Source: Saccoglossus kowalevskii
Lineage: Eukaryota; Hemichordata; Enteropneusta; Harrimaniidae
Reading direction: 5' to 3'
NCBI RefSeq assembly: GCF_000003605.2
Contig: NW_003111029.1
Span: forward strand, 1 to 38,323
Length of the DNA stretch: 38,323 bases
In this document: one piece after another, positions 29,866 to 38,323 of the stretch
How positions within the stretch are numbered: the first letter of the stretch is position 1
Layout of the letters: every line of letters starts with the position of its first letter
Position numbers and translations under genes: made by a program
The notes under the pieces: model-generated
Database searches by the model: none
What the model was told of the DNA's origin: nothing
The model's input: only the letters and a program-made list of their open reading frames with translations

Positions 29866-30436
29866 TTAAAGTGAAACGAATGCACATTCTCCCGAGGATA
29901 AAAATGTACAACCGTTTATAAACCATAAATTCTTTGTTATTTCCAGCAAAAAGTTCAATTTTACGGTAGATTAAAAGTTGGGAGAGCGTTAGACTGAAGA
30001 TCTAAAGGTCCCTGGTTCAAACCCCGGCGAACTTCCACGAGTTCGGTGAATTGTCCCGGGTTTCGGCAATTATTTTATCAAGGATTGAACAATCGAACAA
30101 TACAGTTTGAATTGCGTGTACAGAAACAACTTAACACAAATACGGTATCCCGTATTCTGTCTGATTCAAACGCTGTATCCAGAGTTCGACCAAGGCAAAC
30201 TTTGCAAAAACACACATGCGTAAAAGAAATACCATATCCGGTGTATTGTCCTGTGAAAACGCCCTGTCAGAAGTTCGCCTGCCTTATCAAAAAGGGTGAT
30301 TTTAAAATAAAACGAATGCACATTCACCTGAGGATAAAAAGGTACAACCGTTTATAGACCATAAATTCTTGGTTATTTCCAGCAAAAAGTTCAACTTTAC
30401 GGTAGATTAAATGTATCATATGCCGAAATAGCTCAG
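29866..30436 (+). repeat. Distant duplicated block with 23-bp deletion, right copy
   Basis: Counterpart of 1415-1985, containing copy 67 and the leader of copy 68. The flanking genes beyond it differ. Confidence 0.78.
29976..30068 (+). pseudogene. 5'-truncated tRNA-Phe-like, copy 67
   Basis: The same 23-bp AGTT-to-AGTT deletion as copy 4, in the same sequence context, so positions 1-13 are missing. Class B spacer. Confidence 0.85.
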
Positions 30437-30527
30437 TTGGGAGAGCGTTAGACTGAAGATCTAAAGGTCCCTGGTTCAAACCCCGGTGAACTTCCACGAG
30501 TTCGGTGAATTGTCCCGGGTTTCGGCA
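30422..30527 (+). tRNA. tRNA-Phe(GAA)-like, T-arm insert, copy 68
   Basis: C66T only; leader TATCATAT, shared only with copy 5. A* spacer. Confidence 0.8.
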
Positions 30528-30879
30528 ATTATTTTATCAATGATTGAACAATCGAACAATACAGTTTGAATTGCGTGGACAGAAACCACTTAACACAAAT
30601 ACGGTATGCCGTATTCTGTCTGATTCAAACGCAGTATCCAGAGTTCGACCATGGCAAACTTTGCAAATACAAACCTGCGAAAAAGAAATACCATATCCGG
30701 TGTATTGTCCTGTGAAACGCCCTGTCAGAAGTTCACCTGCCTTATCAAAAAGGGTGATTTTAAAGTAAAACGAATGCACATTCACCCGAGGATAAAAAGG
30801 TACAAACGTTTATAAACCATAAATTCTTGGTTATTTCCAGCAAAAAGTTCAATTTTACGGTAGATTAAAAGTTTCATAT

Positions 30880-30985
30880 GCCGAAATAGCTCAGTTGGGA
30901 GAGCGTTAGACTGAAGATCTAAAGGTCCCTGGTTCAAACCCCGGCGAACTTCCTCGAGTTTGGTGCATTGTCCCGGGTTTCGGCA
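30880..30985 (+). tRNA. tRNA-Phe(GAA)-like, T-arm insert, copy 69
   Basis: A75T, C82T and A87C in the insert; it combines the marks of two insert lineages. Followed by T7 and a class A spacer. Confidence 0.78.
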
Positions 30986-31337
30986 ATTTTTTTATGAATG
31001 ATTGAACAATCGAACAATACAGTTTGAATTGCGTGGACAGAAACCACTTAACACAAATACGGTATGCCGTATTCTGTCTGATTCAAACGCAGTATCCAGA
31101 GTTCGACCATGGCAAACTTTGCAAACACAAACCTGCGAAAAAGAAATACCATATCCAGTGTATTGTCCTGTGAAACGCCCTATCAGAAGTTCACCTGCCT
31201 TATCAAAAAGGGTGATTTTAAAATAAAACGAATGCACATTCACCTGAGGATAAAAAGGTACAACCGTTTATAGACTATAAATTCTTGGTTATTTCCAGCA
31301 AAAAGTTCAACTTTACGGTAGATTAAATGTTTCATAT

Positions 31338-31443
31338 GCCGAAATAGCTCAGTTGGGAGAGCGTTAGACTGAAGATCTAAAGGTCCCTGGTTCAAACCCC
31401 GGCGAACTTCCACGAGTTCGGTGAATTGTCCCGGGTTTCGGCA
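31338..31443 (+). tRNA. tRNA-Phe(GAA)-like, T-arm insert, copy 70
   Basis: Consensus gene; class B spacer with ACAATTTGAATTG and CTTTGTAAAAAC. Confidence 0.8.
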
Positions 31444-31447
31444 ATTA

Positions 31448-31833
31448 TTTTATCAAGGATTGAACAATCGAACAATACAATTTGAATTGCGTGTACAGAA
31501 ACAACTTAACACAAATACGGTATCCCGTATTCTGTCTGATTCAAACGCTGTATCCAGAGTTCGACCAAGGCAAACTTTGTAAAAACACACATGCGTAAAA
31601 GAAATACCATATCCGGTGTATTGTCCTGTGAAAACGCCCTGTCAGAAGTTCGCCTGCCTTATCAAAAAGGGTGATTTTAAAATAAAACGAATGCACATTC
31701 ACCTGAGGATAAAAAGGTACAACCGTTTATAGACCATAAATTCTTGGTTATTTCCAGCAAAAAGTTCAACTTTACGGTAGATTAAATGTTTCATATGCCG
31801 AAATAGCTCAGTTGGGAGAGCGTTAAACTGAAG
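31448..31833 (+). repeat. Duplicated block with ACAATTTGAATTG, right copy
   Basis: Counterpart of 23740-24125, leading into copy 71, which has G30A but not the second change of copy 54. Confidence 0.72.
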
Positions 31834-31902
31834 ATCTAAAGGTCCCTGGTTCAAACCCCGGCGAACTTCCACGAGTTCCGTGAATTGTCCCTGGTTTCGG
31901 CA
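31797..31902 (+). tRNA. tRNA-Phe(GAA)-like, T-arm insert, copy 71
   Basis: G30A leaves an A·C mismatch, not compensated here. G83C is in the insert. G96T breaks the T-stem centre. Class C spacer that becomes indel-rich towards copy 72. Confidence 0.68.
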
Positions 31903-32255
31903 ATTATTTTATCAATGATTGAACAATCGAACAATACAGTTTGATTTGCGTGTACAGAAACAAGTTAACACAAATACGGTATCCCGTATTCTGTCTGATT
32001 CAAACGCTGTATCCAGAGGTCGACAATTGCAAACTTTGCAACTGCAAACCTTGCGTAACAAAAATACCATATGATGTGTATTGTCCTGTGAAACGCCCTA
32101 TCATAAGTTCGCCTGCCTTATTAAAAGGGTGATTTTAAAGTAAAACGAATGCACATTCTCCCCGAAGATAAAAGGTACAACCGTTTATAACTCATAATTT
32201 CTTTGTTATTTCTAGCAAAAAGTTCAATTTTTACGGTAGATTAGAAGTTTCATAT

Positions 32256-32361
32256 GCAGAAATAGCTCATTGGGAGAGCGTTAGACGGAAGATATAAAGG
32301 TCACTGGTTCAAACCCCGGCCGAACTTCCACGAGTTCGGTGAATTGTTCCGGGTTTCGGCA
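32256..32361 (+). pseudogene. Degraded tRNA-Phe-like, copy 72
   Basis: C3A breaks the acceptor stem. One base of the D loop is lost (CTCATTGGG). T33G removes the invariant U33. C40A breaks the anticodon stem. C49A, an extra C in the insert and C93T are also present. Unlikely to fold. The spacer opens D-like (GCGCGAACAG) and continues as class A. Confidence 0.75.
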
Positions 32362-32713
32362 ATTATTTTATCAATGATTGAACAATCGAACAATACAGTT
32401 TGAATTGCGCGAACAGAAACCACTTAACACAAATACGGTATGCCGTATTCTGTCTGATTCAAACGCAGTATCCAGAGTTCGACCATGGCAAACTTTGCAA
32501 ACACAAACCTGCGAAAAAGAAATACCATATCCGGTGTATTGTCCTGTGAAACGCCCTATCAGAAGTTCACCTGCCTTATCGAAAAGGGTGATTTTAAAGT
32601 AAAACGAATGCACATTCACCCGAGGATAAAAAGGTACAACCGTTTATAAACCATAAATTCTTGTTTATTTCCAGCAAAAAGTTCAATTTTACGGTAGATT
32701 AAAAGTTTCATAT

Positions 32714-32819
32714 GCCGAAATAGCTCAGTTGGGAGAGCGTTAGACTGAAGATCTAAAGGTCCCTGGTTCAAACCCCGGCGAACTTCCACGAGTTTGGTGC
32801 ATTGTCCCGGGTTTCGGCA
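32714..32819 (+). tRNA. tRNA-Phe(GAA)-like, T-arm insert, copy 73
   Basis: C82T and A87C in the insert; core consensus. Followed by T7 and a class E spacer. Confidence 0.79.
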
Positions 32820-33172
32820 ATTTTTTTATGAATGATTGAACAATCGAACAATACAGTTTGAATTGCGTGTACAGAAACAACTTAACACAAATACGGTATC
32901 CCGTATTCTGTCTGATTCAAACGCTCTCTATAAAGTTCGACCATTGCAAACTTTGCAACTGCAAACATGCGTAACAGAAATAACATATCCGGTGTATTGT
33001 CCTGTGAAAACGCCCTATCAGAAGTTCGCCTGCCATATCAAAAAGGGTGATTTTAAAGTAAAACGAATGCACATTCACCCGAGGATAAAAAGGTACAACC
33101 GTTTATAAACCATAAATTCTTGGTTATTTCCAGCAAAAAGTTCAATTTTACGGTAGATTAGAAGTTTCATAT
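32820..33172 (+). repeat. Class E spacer (representative)
   Basis: Diagnosed by ACGCTCTCTATAAAGTTCG, followed by the C-like GCAACTGCAAACATGCG and ATAACATATCC. It looks like a derivative of class C with a changed centre. It keeps TTGCAAA-C-TTTGCAA. No gene is seen. Confidence 0.75.
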
Positions 33173-33278
33173 GCCGAAATAGCTCAGTTGGGAGAGCGTT
33201 AGACTGAAGATCTAAAGGTCACTGGTTCAAACCCCGGCGAACTTCCACGAGTTCGGTGAATTGTTCCGGGTTTCGGCA
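33173..33278 (+). tRNA. tRNA-Phe(GAA)-like, T-arm insert, copy 74
   Basis: C49A breaks T-stem pair 49-98; C93T at the T-loop end. The spacer opens D-like, then class A. Confidence 0.73.
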
Positions 33279-33630
33279 ATTATTTTATCAATGATTGAAC
33301 AATCGAACAATACAGTTTGAATTGCGCGAACAGAAACCACTTAACACAAATACGGTATGCCGTATTCTGTCTGATTCAAACGCAGTATCCAGAGTTCGAC
33401 CATGGCAAACTTTGCAAACACAAACCTGCGAAAAAGAAATACCATATCCGGTGTATTGTCCTGTGAAACGCCCTATCAGAAGTTCACCTGCCTTATCGAA
33501 AAGGGTGATTTTAAAGTAAAACGAATGCACATTCACCCGAGGATAAAAAGGTACAACCATTTATAAACCATAAATTCTTGGTTATTTCCAGCAAAAAGTT
33601 CAATTTTACGGTAGATTAAAAGTTTCATAT

Positions 33631-33736
33631 GCCGAAATAGCTCAGTTGGGAGAGCGTTAGACTGAAGATCTAAAGGTCCCTGGTTCAAACCCCGGCGAAC
33701 TTCCACGAGTTCGGTGAATTGTCCCGGGTTTCGGCA
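33631..33736 (+). tRNA. tRNA-Phe(GAA)-like, T-arm insert, copy 75
   Basis: Consensus gene followed by T7. The spacer is a hybrid that starts class A and ends class B. Confidence 0.8.
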
Positions 33737-34089
33737 ATTTTTTTATGAATGATTGAACAATCGAACAATACAGTTTGAATTGCGTGGACAGAAACCACTT
33801 AACACAAATACGGTATGCCGTATTCTGTCTGAATCAAACGCTGTATCTAGAGTTCAACCATGGCAAACTTTGCAAAAACACACCTGCGTAAAAGAAATAC
33901 CATATCCGGTGTATTGTCCTGTGAAAACGCCCTGTCAGAAGTTCGCCTGCCTTATCAAAAAGGGTGATTTTAAAGTAAAACGAATGCACATTTACCTGAG
34001 GATAAAAAGGTACAACCGTTTATAGACCATAGATTCTTGGTTATTTCCAGCAAAAAGTTCAATTTTACGGTAGATTAAAAGTTTCATAT

Positions 34090-34195
34090 GCCGAAATAGC
34101 TCAGTTGGGAGAGCGTTAGACTGAAGATCTAAAGGTCCCTGGTTCAAACCCCGGCGAACTTCCACGAGTTCGGTGAATTGTTCCGGGTTTCGGCA
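34090..34195 (+). tRNA. tRNA-Phe(GAA)-like, T-arm insert, copy 76
   Basis: C93T only. The spacer starts class D and switches to the class A end (GTGAAACGCCCTATCAGAAG). Confidence 0.79.
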
Positions 34196-34547
34196 ATTAT
34201 TTTATCAATGATTGAACAATCGAACAATACAGTTTGAATTGCGCGAACAGAAACCACTTAACACAAATACGGTATCCCGTATTCTGTCTGATTCAAACGC
34301 CTGTATCGAGAGATCGACCATGGCAAACTTCGCAAACACAAACCTGCGAAAAAGAAATACCATATCCGGTGAATTGTCATGTGAAACGCCCTATCAGAAG
34401 TTCACCTGCCTTATCAAAAAGGGTGATTTTAATGTAAAACGAATGCACATTCACCCGAGGATTGAAAGGTACAACCGTTTATAAACCATAAATTCTTGGT
34501 TATTTCCAGCAAAAGTTCAATTTTTCGGTAGATTAAAAGTTTCATAT

Positions 34548-34653
34548 GCCGAAATAGCTCAGTTGGGAGAGCGTTAGACTGAAGATCTAAAGGTCCCTGG
34601 TTCAAACCCCGGCGAACTTCCACGAGTTTGGTGAATTGTCCCGGGTTTCGGCA
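34548..34653 (+). tRNA. tRNA-Phe(GAA)-like, T-arm insert, copy 77
   Basis: C82T only; T7 and a class A spacer with CAGTAGTTC, matching the spacer after copy 41. Confidence 0.79.
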
Positions 34654-35006
34654 ATTTTTTTATGAATGATTGAACAATCGAACAATACAGTTTGAATTGC
34701 GTGGACAGAAACCACTTAACACAAATACGGTATGCCGTATTCTGTCTGATTCAAACGCAGTATCCAGAGTTCGACCATGGCAAACTTTGCAAACACAAAC
34801 CTGCGAAAAAGAAATACCATATCCGGTGTATTGTCCTGTGAAACGCCCTATCAGTAGTTCACCTGCCTTATCAAAAAGGGTGATTTTAAAGTAAAACGAA
34901 TGCACATTCACCCGAGGATAAAAAAGGTACAACCGTTTATAAACCATAAATTCTTGGTTATTTCCAGCAAAAAGTTCAATTTTACGGTAGATTAAAAGTT
35001 TCATAT

Positions 35007-35112
35007 GCCGAAATAGCTCAGTTGGGAGAGCGTTAAACTGAAGATCTAAAGGTCCCTGGTTCAAACCCCGGCGAACTTCCACGAGTTCGGTGAATTGTCC
35101 CGGGTTTCGGCA
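35007..35112 (+). tRNA. tRNA-Phe(GAA)-like, T-arm insert, copy 78
   Basis: G30A with an uncompensated A·C mismatch. Class B spacer with ATACGTTATCCCG. Confidence 0.74.
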
Positions 35113-35465
35113 ATTATTTTATCAATGATTGAACAATCGAACAATACAGTTTGAATTGCGTGTACAGAAACAACTTAACACAAATACGTTATCCCGTATT
35201 CTGTCTGATTCAAATGCTGTATCCAGAGTTCGACCAAGGCAAACTTTGCAAAAACACACATGTGTAAAAGAAATACCATATCCGGTGTATTGTCCTGTGA
35301 AAACGCCCTGTCGGAAGTTCACCTGCCTTATCAAAAAGGGTGATTTTAAAGTAAAACGAATGCACATTCACCCGAGGATAAAAAGGTACAACCATTTATA
35401 AACCATAAATTGTTGGTTATTTCCAGCAAAAAGTTCAATTTTACGGTAGATTAAAAGTTTCATAT

Positions 35466-35571
35466 GCCGAAATAGCTCAGTTGGGAGAGCGTTAGACTGA
35501 AGATCTAAAGGTCCCTGGTTCAAACCCCGGCGAACTTCCACGAGTTCGGTGAATTGTTCCGGGTTTCGGCA
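35466..35571 (+). tRNA. tRNA-Phe(GAA)-like, T-arm insert, copy 79
   Basis: C93T only, as in copy 43. Class D spacer with one extra A (ATCAAATGATTG). Confidence 0.79.
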
Positions 35572-35927
35572 ATTATTTTATCAAATGATTGAACAATCGA
35601 ACAATACAGTTTGAATTGCGCGAACAGAAACCACTTAACACAAATACGGTATCCCGTATTCTGTCTGATTCAAACGCCTGTATCGAGAGATCGACCATGG
35701 CAAACTTCGCAAACACAAACCTGCGAAAAAGAAATACCATATCCGGTAAATTGTCATGTGAAAACTACCTATCAGGAGTTCGCTTGACTTATCAAAAAGG
35801 GTGATTTTAAAGTAAAACGAATGCACATTCACCCGAGGATAAAAAAGGTACAACCGTTTATAAACCATAAATTCTTGGTTATTTCCAGCAAAAAGTTCAA
35901 TTTTACGGTAGATTAAAAGTTTCATAT

Positions 35928-36033
35928 GCCGAAATAGCTCAGTTGGGAGAGCGTTAAACTGAAGATCTAAAGGTCCCTGGTTCAAACCCCGGCGAACTTC
36001 CACGAGTTCGGTGAATTGTCCCGGGTTTCGGCA
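35928..36033 (+). tRNA. tRNA-Phe(GAA)-like, T-arm insert, copy 80
   Basis: G30A, uncompensated. The spacer lost one of the two GAACAAT copies and carries five or more single-base length changes. It starts class B and ends class D-like. Confidence 0.74.
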
Positions 36034-36379
36034 ATTATTTTATCAATGATTGAACAATACAGTTTGAATTGCGTGTACAGAAACAACTTAAACACAAATA
36101 CGTTATCCCGTATTCTGTCTGATTCAAATGCTGTATCCAGAGTTCGACCCAAGGCAAACTTTTGCAAAAAACACACATGTGTAAAAGAAATACCATATCC
36201 GGTGAATTGTCATGTGAAACGATCTATCAGGAGTTCGCTTGACTTATCAAAAGGGTGATTTAAAGTAAAACGAATGCACATTCACCCGAGGATAAAAAGG
36301 TACAACCGTTTATAAACCATAAATTCTTGGTTATTTCCAGCAAAAAGTTCAATTTTACGGTAGATTAAAATTTTCATAT

Positions 36380-36484
36380 GCCGAAATAGCTCAGTTGGGA
36401 GAGCGTTAGACTGAAGATCTAAAGGTCCTGGTTCAAACCCCGGCGAACTTCCACGAGTTCGGTGAATTGTCCCGGGTTTCGGCA
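36380..36484 (+). tRNA. tRNA-Phe(GAA)-like, T-arm insert, copy 81
   Basis: One C lost from 48-50 and leader AATTTTCAT, both as in copy 45, but with a normal 3' T stem. Class C-like spacer. Confidence 0.73.
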
Positions 36485-36836
36485 ATTATTTTATCAATGA
36501 TTGAACAATCGAACAATACAGTTTGAATTGCGTGTACAGAAACAACTTAACACAAATACGGTATCCCGTATTCTGTCTGATTCAAACGCTGTATCCAGAG
36601 TTCGACCATTGCAAACTTTGCAAACGCAAACCTGCGTAACAGAAATAACATATCCGGTGTATTGTCCTGTGAAACGCCCTATCAGAAGTTCACCTGCCTT
36701 ATCAAAAAGGGTGATTTTAAAGTAAAACGAATGCACATTCACCCGAGGATAAAAAGGTACAACCGTTTATAAACCATAAATTCTTGTTTATTTCCAGCAA
36801 AAAGTTCAATTTTACGGTAGATTAAAAGATTCATAT

Positions 36837-36942
36837 GCCGCAATAGCTCAGTTGTTAGAGCGTTAGACTGAAGATCTAAAGGTTCCTGTTTCAAACCCCG
36901 GCAAACTTCCACGAGTTCGGTGAAGTGTCCCGGGTTTCGGCA
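36837..36942 (+). tRNA. Diverged tRNA-Phe(GAA)-like, copy 82
   Basis: A5C breaks the acceptor stem. G19T and G20T remove conserved D-loop G residues. G53T breaks the T stem and B box. C48T, G67A and T89G are also present. Probably inactive. Class C spacer. Confidence 0.62.
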
Positions 36943-37295
36943 ATTATTTTATCAATGATTGAACAATCGAACAATACAGTTTGAATTGCGTGTACAGAAA
37001 CAACTTAACACAAATACGGTATCCCGTATTCTGTCTGATTCAAACGCTGTATCCAGAGGTCGACCATTGCAAACTTTGCAACTGCAAACCTGCGTAACAG
37101 AAATAACATATCCGATGTATTGTCCTGTGAAAACGCCCTCTCAGAAGTTCGCCTGCCTTATCAAAAAGGGTGATTTTAAAGTAAAACGAATGCACATTCA
37201 CCAGCGGATAAAAAGGTACAACCGTTTATAAACCATAAATTCTTGGTTATTTTCAGCAAAAAGTTCAATTTTTCGGTAGATTAAGAGTTTCATAT

Positions 37296-37401
37296 GCCGA
37301 AATAGCTCAGTTGGGAGAGCGTTAGACTGAAGATCTAAAGGTCCCTTGTTCAAACCACGGCGAACTTCCAAGAGTTCGGTGAATTGTCCCGGGTTTCGGT
37401 A
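37296..37401 (+). tRNA. tRNA-Phe(GAA)-like, T-arm insert, copy 83
   Basis: G52T at the T stem and B box; C62A and C76A in the insert; C105T turns the first acceptor pair into G·T. Class B spacer. Confidence 0.7.
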
Positions 37402-37754
37402 ATTATTTTATCAATGATTGAACAATCGAACAATACAGTTTGAATTGCGTGTACAGAAACAACTTAACACAAATACGGTATCCCGTATTCTGTCTGATTC
37501 AAACGCAGTATCCAGAGTTCGACCAAGGCAAACTTTGCAAAAACACACATGCGTAAAAGAAATACCATATCCGGTGTATTGTCCTGTGAAAACGCCCTGT
37601 CAGAAGTTCGCCTGCCTTATCAAAAAGGGTGATTTTAAAATAAAACGAATGCACATTCACCTGAGGATAAAAAGGTACAACCGTTTATAGACCATAAATT
37701 CTTGGTTATTTCCAGCAAAAAGTTCAACTTTACGGTAGATTAAATGTTTCATAT

Positions 37755-37860
37755 GCCGAAATAGCTCAGTTGGGAGAGCGTTATACTGAAGATCTAAAGG
37801 TCCCTGGTTCAAACCCCGGTGAACTTCCACGAGTTCGGTGAATTGTCCCGGGTTTCGGCA
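37755..37860 (+). tRNA. tRNA-Phe(GAA)-like, T-arm insert, copy 84
   Basis: G30T breaks the anticodon stem; C66T in the insert. Class A spacer whose end has TTTTAATGTAAAACG and GGATTGAAAGG, also found in the spacer after copy 76. Confidence 0.73.
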
Positions 37861-38210
37861 ATTATTTTATCAATGATTGAACAATCGAACAATACAGTTT
37901 GAATTGCGTGGACAGAAACCACTTAACACAAATACGGTATGCCGTATTCTGTCTGATTCAAACGCAGTATCCAGAGTTCGACCATGGCAAACTTTGCAAA
38001 CACAAACCTGCGAAAAAGAAATACCATATCCGGTGTATTGTCCTGTGAAACGCCCTATCAGAAGTTCACCTGCATTATCAAAAAGGGTGATTTTAATGTA
38101 AAACGAATGCACATTCACCCGAGGATTGAAAGGTACAACCGTTTATAAACCATAAATTCTTGGTTATTTCCTGCAAAAGTTCAATTTTTCGGTAGATTAA
38201 AGTTTCATAT

Positions 38211-38316
38211 GCCGAAATAGCTCAGTTGGGAGAGCGTTAGACTGAAGATCTAAAGGTCACTGGTTCAAACCCCGGCGAACTTCCACGAGTTTGGTGCATT
38301 GTCCCGGGTTTCGGTA
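38211..38316 (+). tRNA. tRNA-Phe(GAA)-like, T-arm insert, copy 85
   Basis: C49A at the T stem, C82T and A87C in the insert, and C105T at the acceptor end. The window stops 7 nt later, inside the terminator region. Confidence 0.73.
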
Positions 38317-38323
38317 ATTATTT

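Larger units (their letters stand above)
34663..36027 (+). repeat. Three-unit duplicated block, right copy
   Basis: Counterpart of 18240-19603. It differs by G30A in copies 78 and 80, one C-to-G in the leader of copy 79 (AAATTGTTGG), and one extra A after copy 79. Confidence 0.8.
1..38323 (+). repeat. Tandem array of ~458-bp tRNA-Phe units (85 loci in window)
   Basis: The same unit recurs head to tail from edge to edge: a 106-bp tRNA-Phe(GAA)-like gene followed by a spacer of about 352 bp. Starts recur every 458 or 459 bp. Exceptions are deletions (intervals of about 202, 385, 390 and 436 bp) and the longer units with an expanded T arm. All loci lie on the + strand. The window starts and ends inside a unit, so total copy number is unknown. 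The organisation is that of a tRNA-gene satellite. Tandem tRNA arrays are known in eukaryotes (for example Entamoeba, Xenopus, zebrafish), but I do not recognise this unit. Confidence 0.97.

Noticed and set aside
159-38316. tRNA-derived SINE family
   Set aside because: Units are strictly tandem and head to tail, with no poly-A tail and no target-site duplications around each unit. A SINE origin of the founder cannot be excluded.
1-38323. CRISPR array
   Set aside because: The period is about 458 bp, each unit contains a tRNA gene, and the spacers are homologous to each other. No short repeat with unique spacers exists.

Overview
The whole 38.3-kb window is one uninterrupted tandem array of a unit of about 458 bp. 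I count 85 tRNA-Phe(GAA)-like loci, all on the + strand and head to tail, at a mean start-to-start spacing of about 453 bp. Neither edge of the array is reached. I see no protein-coding gene, rRNA, transposon or CRISPR. The tRNA core is almost identical to the cytosolic tRNA-Phe known from animals: acceptor GCCGAAA/TTTCGGC, D arm, anticodon GAA, no encoded CCA, internal A and B boxes, and a downstream T run. This points to a eukaryotic nuclear genome, most likely an invertebrate animal. The species cannot be named from the sequence.

The striking feature is that every locus retaining its 3' part carries the same extra segment of about 33 nt inside the T arm, after the T-loop start TTCAAA and before the 3' T-stem strand CCGGG. 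The gene is therefore 106 bp instead of 73 bp. The extra segment can form a 6-bp hairpin (CGAACT/AGTTCG). It also carries a CCCGG that can compete for the 3' T-stem strand. Both Pol III promoter boxes lie upstream of it, and most units keep a T4 to T7 terminator just after the gene. Transcription thus looks possible, while the normal tRNA fold is doubtful unless the segment is removed. Position numbers such as G30A refer to the 106-nt consensus gene: acceptor 1-7, D arm 10-25, anticodon stem and loop 27-43, 5' T stem 49-53, insert 60-92, 3' T stem 94-98, acceptor 99-105.

Between genes lies a non-coding spacer of about 352 bp. I sort spacers into five sequence classes, named A to E here for convenience. 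A is the most frequent, B is next, and C, D and E are less common. Several spacers are hybrids that switch class midway. A separate pair of linked variants marks the last part of the spacer (CACCCGAGG with TTATAAACC, or CACCTGAGG with TTATAGACC).

Higher-order structure is clear. Private variants and identical deletions recur in blocks of one to three units at distances of 1.37, 7.7, 16.4, 20.1 and 28.5 kb. Five loci are truncated. Three carry an 11-nt net expansion that destroys the B box. Several short windows (near 4.3-4.46, 9.4, 12.5-12.7, 22.1, 24.4-24.5, 25.35-25.45, 32.0-32.3 and 36.05-36.26 kb) hold clusters of single-base homopolymer indels. These may be old, decayed units or poorly polished assembly joins.
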